Shown here one piece after another: positions 41,745-44,459 of a stretch of 44,459 nt of DNA. Numbering within the stretch: the first letter of the stretch is position 1; each line of letters starts with the position of its first letter. Both the position numbers and the translations under genes were made by a program. The notes beneath the pieces were generated by a model, which was not told the DNA's origin, did not search any database, and saw only the letters and a list, made by a program, of their open reading frames with translations. The DNA lies in contig CALVOK010000026.1 in assembly GCA_944350275.1 (NCBI GenBank), positions 1 to 44,459 of the forward strand, in the 5' to 3' direction. This DNA is from an uncultured Clostridia bacterium (GTDB lineage Bacteria; Bacillota; Clostridia; Christensenellales; UBA1242).

Positions 41745-42270
41745 GAGAAAGGATATGAAAGATAGTACAGTTGAACAGCAATTAAAGTCAGAAAAAAGGT
41801 TTATGAGGGTAAGACCATATCTTATCATTCTTGCTCTTGGCATAACTCTTTTACCTGCCCTCTCATCTGTAGTGGTTAGGTCAACAGGCGAAATTAAAAA
41901 AGATGATGTTCTCAAAAAATATGCTCAGACAGAAGAATATTTGCTTTCGCGAGATGAGGATATAAACAAACTTGCCTTGCAAAATGATGGTGATATAGTT
42001 GATACAATGCTAAAAGTAAACTCCGTAGATAAGAATGCACGAGAAAGATATATTGAAAGCAAACTTCTATCTTCATCAAACACCGAACTTAAAACTGAGT
42101 ATCAAAATGCACAGGCTATTATCAAAGTTGGCAAGGATATAGCATTTTCTATTATTCCTTGTCTGTCGGTCAGCACTTTAGGTCTAATACTTTTAAATTC
42201 TAGGTATGAAAATTATAAGGTAAACGGACCTTTCTTGAATGAAAAAGATGATGAGATAGAACACGAATAG
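41737..42270 (+). CDS. Small membrane protein of unknown function
   Basis: About 178 residues. Two hydrophobic segments are visible (PYLIILALGITLLPALSSVVV near residue 28-48 and AFSIIPCLSVSTLGLILL near 140-158), with a hydrophilic, probably extracytoplasmic region between them. ATG 41737 overlaps the end of the IscU-like gene; a later ATG at 41755 is possible. No family recognised. A terminator ends the desulfurase operon after it. Confidence 0.65.
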   Translation: MLKRKDMKDSTVEQQLKSEKRFMRVRPYLIILALGITLLPALSSVVVRSTGEIKKDDVLKKYAQTEEYLLSRDEDINKLALQNDGDIVDTMLKVNSVDKNARERYIESKLLSSSNTELKTEYQNAQAIIKVGKDIAFSIIPCLSVSTLGLILLNSRYENYKVNGPFLNEKDDEIEHE

Positions 42271-42290
42271 ATTGTTAAAAAGTATAATAG

Positions 42291-42324
42291 AAACTCCTGA
42301 TTTTTTAAATTTAGGAGTTTTTTG
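42291..42324 (+). terminator. Terminator of the desulfurase operon
   Basis: AAACTCCT pairs with AGGAGTTT across an AT-rich loop, followed by a T run. Confidence 0.88.
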
Positions 42325-42447
42325 TTGTATTTTTTCTATAAATAACACAAAAAATTTCAAAGATTTACATTTTCAACTCTTTATATTCTTAATACATATG
42401 CATAATTTAACAATTTTTGCTCATACTAAGAGTGTAGGAGGGAAATT

Positions 42448-42672
42448 ATGAAAGACGTTATGATGCTATTAGGTTTCAGCATGGGACTTTTAACAGGTGC
42501 ACTTTTGTACAAGTATTCGCAGGGTACAAAGAACATGATTGACCAGGGCGAAAAAAAGATAATTAAGGGTGCCGAGAACATGGAAAAGAAAGCCCAGCAA
42601 GGCATGGAACAACTCGAAAAAAAGGTCAAAGAGGGTGTTAAAACTGTTGAAGATAAGTTGAAAGGTAAATAA
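42448..42672 (+). CDS. YtxH-like small membrane protein
   Basis: 74 residues. An N-terminal Gly-containing hydrophobic segment (VMMLLGFSMGLLTGALLY) is followed by an amphipathic Lys/Glu helix (MEKKAQQGMEQLEKKVKEGV). This is the layout of YtxH-domain stress proteins. SD GTAGGAGGG is strong. Function is not defined in the family. Confidence 0.8.
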   Translation: MKDVMMLLGFSMGLLTGALLYKYSQGTKNMIDQGEKKIIKGAENMEKKAQQGMEQLEKKVKEGVKTVEDKLKGK

Positions 42673-42810
42673 TATTATTATAAATAAAAACTTAATCTTA
42701 AAAAATCTCAAACCTCTAAAAAACTTTAAATTTTATTTAAAGACCTTAATTTTAATCAAAAACTTTTTAATTTTAATCAAAAAATTTCAAACTTTACATA
42801 TAAACTCCCA

Positions 42811-42848
42811 AAAATACAAAAAATCAAGGACAAAAATATCCTTGATTT
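42811..42848 (-). terminator. Terminator of SRP RNA (minus strand)
   Basis: AAATCAAGGA (42821-42830) pairs with TCCTTGATTT (42839-42848). On the minus strand the hairpin is followed by TTTGTATTTTT. Confidence 0.8.
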
Positions 42849-42883
42849 TTATTTTAAAGGCAATTTGCCTTGAATATTCGTGG

Positions 42884-43151
42884 ACCGAGAACTTGCTTTG
42901 ATAAGATTTCACCAACTGCCTTACAAATTTCAAACTCCACCAAAGCAACCTTATGGCACACCAAAATGTCTCCTTAATGATGCTTCCGTCAGGATCTGAC
43001 ATGGTTCAGAGGTTTTGATTGCATAAGACCTTGATTTCAACGTCTAAAATTTATACACATATTTGACAAGACCAAACCGCATACAAGCGTTCGACCCCAC
43101 TATAGCGGATTGTGGGTTACAGAGCACCGCTAACTCTCCATCTATCTCGGC
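42884..43151 (-). ncRNA. ffs: SRP RNA, large bacterial type with Alu domain
   Basis: About 268 nt. The minus strand has the Alu-domain block GTGCTCTGTAACCCACAATC, then CGCTATAGTGGGGTCGAAC, the S-domain core GTCAGATCCTGACGGAAGC followed by ATCATTAAG, and closing-stem halves GCCGAG/CTCGGT at the two ends. It matches the Clostridia form (GTCAGGTCC...GGAAGCAGC) except for two changes in the symmetric loop region that binds Ffh: G to A and G to T. It pairs functionally with ffh at 1420. Confidence 0.93.
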
Positions 43152-43157
43152 TCTATT

Positions 43158-43186
43158 ATTTTAGCACAAACGTGATAAAAAAGCAA
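43158..43186 (-). promoter_or_regulatory. Promoter of SRP RNA
   Basis: On the minus strand TTGCTT (43186-43181), 17-bp spacer, TAAAAT (43163-43158), giving a start near 43151. The plus-strand gap 43187-43352 is AT-rich with no gene. Confidence 0.75.
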
Positions 43187-43352
43187 TAGAAAAACAATAT
43201 TTATTAAAAATGGTTAAATTTTTATTTGCAAATATTGTATTTTTTTGATTTTTACAAGTTTTTTATAAGAAAAACACTAAAAAATTGATAAATACGCAAT
43301 ATAGTTATGATTTTTTGTGAAAATGTGCTATCATATTAAATATGGAGTTACA

Positions 43353-44084
43353 ATGGAAAAAGATTTTAAAAATAGCAATGCGAAAAGATTTTTAGATGCG
43401 TACAATGATATAGATTATTCGCTTAAAACCCGCTACGGTATGAACAGGGCTATGGGTTTTTCCGACCTTATTCGTAAGTCGGTTGTACTTAATTATGTGG
43501 TAAGAAAATACGAGGATGACCTAATTGATTATGGTAGGCTTCGAAATGCAATTATACACAACAACAACGAGGATTTTGTAATTGCTGAGCCACATGACAC
43601 AGTTGTTGAGAATATAGAGCATATACGAAAACTTCTCACAACACCGCCAAAAGTGCTTGATTCAATAGGGCGAAAGAATGTTGTCATAACCTATGCAGGC
43701 AAGAGTATGAGGGAGGTTATAACTCTCATGGCAAGCAGTAATTTTAGCAATATTCCAGTGTACAAGGACAACAATCTAATTGGTGTGGCAAACGGGCAGA
43801 AGATTCTCAATTCTATGGGACAATATTTGATAGCGGGTGGCAAGTGTAACACCTTTCTTGACAATGTTCAGATTGAGGATATGCTCTCAACTTTGCAAAA
43901 TAGCAATTATTATACGGTCAAGAAGGCAGACTGCACAATAGAGGAAGCACTCAACGAGTTTAATAATAACCACAAACTTCTCGCTATACTCTTCACTAAG
44001 CATGGGCAGAACAATGAACTTCCGATCGGCATAATGACAGGAGCAAACGTAGTTGAGGCTCAAAAAATCCTCGAGGACTACTAA
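43353..44084 (+). CDS. HEPN-like domain fused to a CBS pair
   Basis: About 243 residues. The N-terminal helical region (1-85) carries R64-NAII-H69, the Rx4H signature of HEPN domains, which in many cases are RNases. Residues about 90-243 contain two CBS motifs: VVITYAGKSMREVITLMASSNFSNIPVYKDNNLIGVANG and a second ending LPIGIMTGANV. CBS pairs usually bind adenine nucleotides. An adenylate-controlled RNase is therefore possible, but the role is inferred from motifs only. ATG 43353 is chosen for GGAG 5 nt upstream; an in-frame GTG at 43317 precedes the likely -10 (TATCAT 43329-43334). Confidence 0.75.
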   Translation: MEKDFKNSNAKRFLDAYNDIDYSLKTRYGMNRAMGFSDLIRKSVVLNYVVRKYEDDLIDYGRLRNAIIHNNNEDFVIAEPHDTVVENIEHIRKLLTTPPKVLDSIGRKNVVITYAGKSMREVITLMASSNFSNIPVYKDNNLIGVANGQKILNSMGQYLIAGGKCNTFLDNVQIEDMLSTLQNSNYYTVKKADCTIEEALNEFNNNHKLLAILFTKHGQNNELPIGIMTGANVVEAQKILEDY

Positions 44085-44088
44085 CCAA

Positions 44089-44459
44089 ACTTAGTTTGGA
44101 TCATTGTCCGATGTAGTGTATTTTAAGTATAGATTGTATTTCCGCTCTCAAGCCTGACGCTTGGCGATTGTCCGCTTAAATAAGTGCAAAATATATATTG
44201 TATTTCCGCTCTCAAGCCTGACTCTTGGCGATTGTCCGATGTAGTGTATTTTAAGTATAGATTGTATTTCCGCTCTCAAGCCTGACGCTTGGCGATTGTC
44301 CGCTTAAATAAGTGCAAAATATATATTGTATTTCCGCTCTCAAGCCTGACGCTTGGCGATTGTCCGATGTAGTTTATATAGAATAAGAGTTTTACTGTCC
44401 GCTCTCTTTAAAAAGGCGGATAATCCGCCCGCTCTCTTAAAAGAGGATAATTTGTTTCG
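44089..44459. repeat. Right array of the 64-bp repeat, alternating A and B units
   Basis: The core CCTGACGC starts at 44153, 44217 (one base changed), 44281 and 44345, all exactly 64 bp apart. A diverged unit in phase at 44089 keeps ATTGTCCG but has the hairpin CCAAAC-TTA-GTTTGG instead. Spacers alternate between two types (starting ATGTAGTG or CTTAAATA), making a 128-bp higher-order repeat. From about 44395 the pattern decays into CCGCTCTC units with other hairpins, such as GGCGGAT-A-ATCCGCC. TTGTCC-N18-TATAGA/TATATA recurs. No gene is visible to the window end. Confidence 0.9.

Noticed and set aside
44089..44400. CRISPR-like array: 33-nt repeats with 31-nt spacers
   Set aside because: Spacers are not unique; they alternate between two related sequences that share their ends, and no cas gene lies in the window. 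It is a 64-bp tandem repeat, not a CRISPR array.

Overview
The window is a 44.5-kb stretch of an AT-rich, low-GC genome of the Bacillota type, most likely an uncultured gut Clostridia-like lineage. This is judged from gene content: a ylxM-ffh-rpsP-khpA-rimM-trmD-rbgA-yraN run, a large Alu-domain SRP RNA, a topA-trmFO-hslV-hslU run like that of Bacillus, a PdaB-like deacetylase, and DUF11 and Cys-rich spore-surface-like proteins. TGA is used as a normal stop. Most genes have a strong Shine-Dalgarno (SD) sequence, but several appear to be leaderless. The window is mainly chromosomal housekeeping. No integrase, transposase, cas gene or complete prophage was seen.

Layout. 1-900: two units of a 64-bp tandem repeat, a truncated BspA-type leucine-rich-repeat ORF and its terminator. 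926-5800: a possible small protein, then the SRP/ribosome-assembly/tRNA-modification operon. 5900-9500: a lipoprotein, a lone degenerate ABC ATPase, an Asn/Gln-rich low-complexity protein on the minus strand, and a two-gene operon ending in a subtilisin. 9680-10820: cloverleaf element 1 and murG (minus). 11050-15600: a type IIA topoisomerase pair, better read as topoisomerase IV (parE-parC) than gyrase. 15730-17580: an NrtR-like regulator with a palindromic operator inside its promoter, followed by an AAA_28-type NTPase and a CYTH protein. 17810-19270: PdaB-like deacetylase and a two-OB-fold SSB-like protein, then cloverleaf element 2. 19665-24150: an ABC exporter, DUF4186 (minus), mtaB, and an rpsU-rplS operon. 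24310-27830: an Xre regulator with paired operators facing a gene remnant, then a DUF11 protein and a Cys-rich protein behind a sigma-E-like promoter. 28160-30220: two unknown minus-strand genes, tRNA-Arg(CCU) and an AlkD-like glycosylase. 30325-38527: comM/yifB, dprA, topA, a divergent trmFO, hslV and hslU. 38635-42670: tcdA, thioredoxin, cloverleaf element 3, a cysteine desulfurase with a degenerate IscU-like partner, and two small membrane proteins. 42880-44084: SRP RNA (minus) and a HEPN-plus-CBS protein. 44089-44459: a second array of the same 64-bp repeat.

Functional links. SRP is represented by both ffh and its RNA, at opposite ends of the window. RimM, TrmD, RbgA, KhpA, S16, S21 and L19 serve ribosome and tRNA maturation. 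MtaB and TcdA both act on t6A37 of tRNA. The desulfurase supplies sulfur for Fe-S clusters and possibly for MtaB. DprA, ComM, the SSB-like protein, TopA, topoisomerase IV and AlkD handle DNA.

The least explained signals are noncoding. Three dispersed three-armed inverted-repeat elements share a GGCGARA-type closing stem with covarying arms. A 64-bp repeat with a conserved core, a variable hairpin and a promoter-like spacer lies at both window ends. Three nested terminators share an AAGTGAAC-type internal motif. Unusual proteins include a TrmFO missing one catalytic Cys, an IscU missing two of three cluster ligands, the HEPN-CBS fusion, and the spore-surface-like DUF11/Cys-rich pair. All family assignments are from recognised motifs and remembered family patterns; no database search was run.
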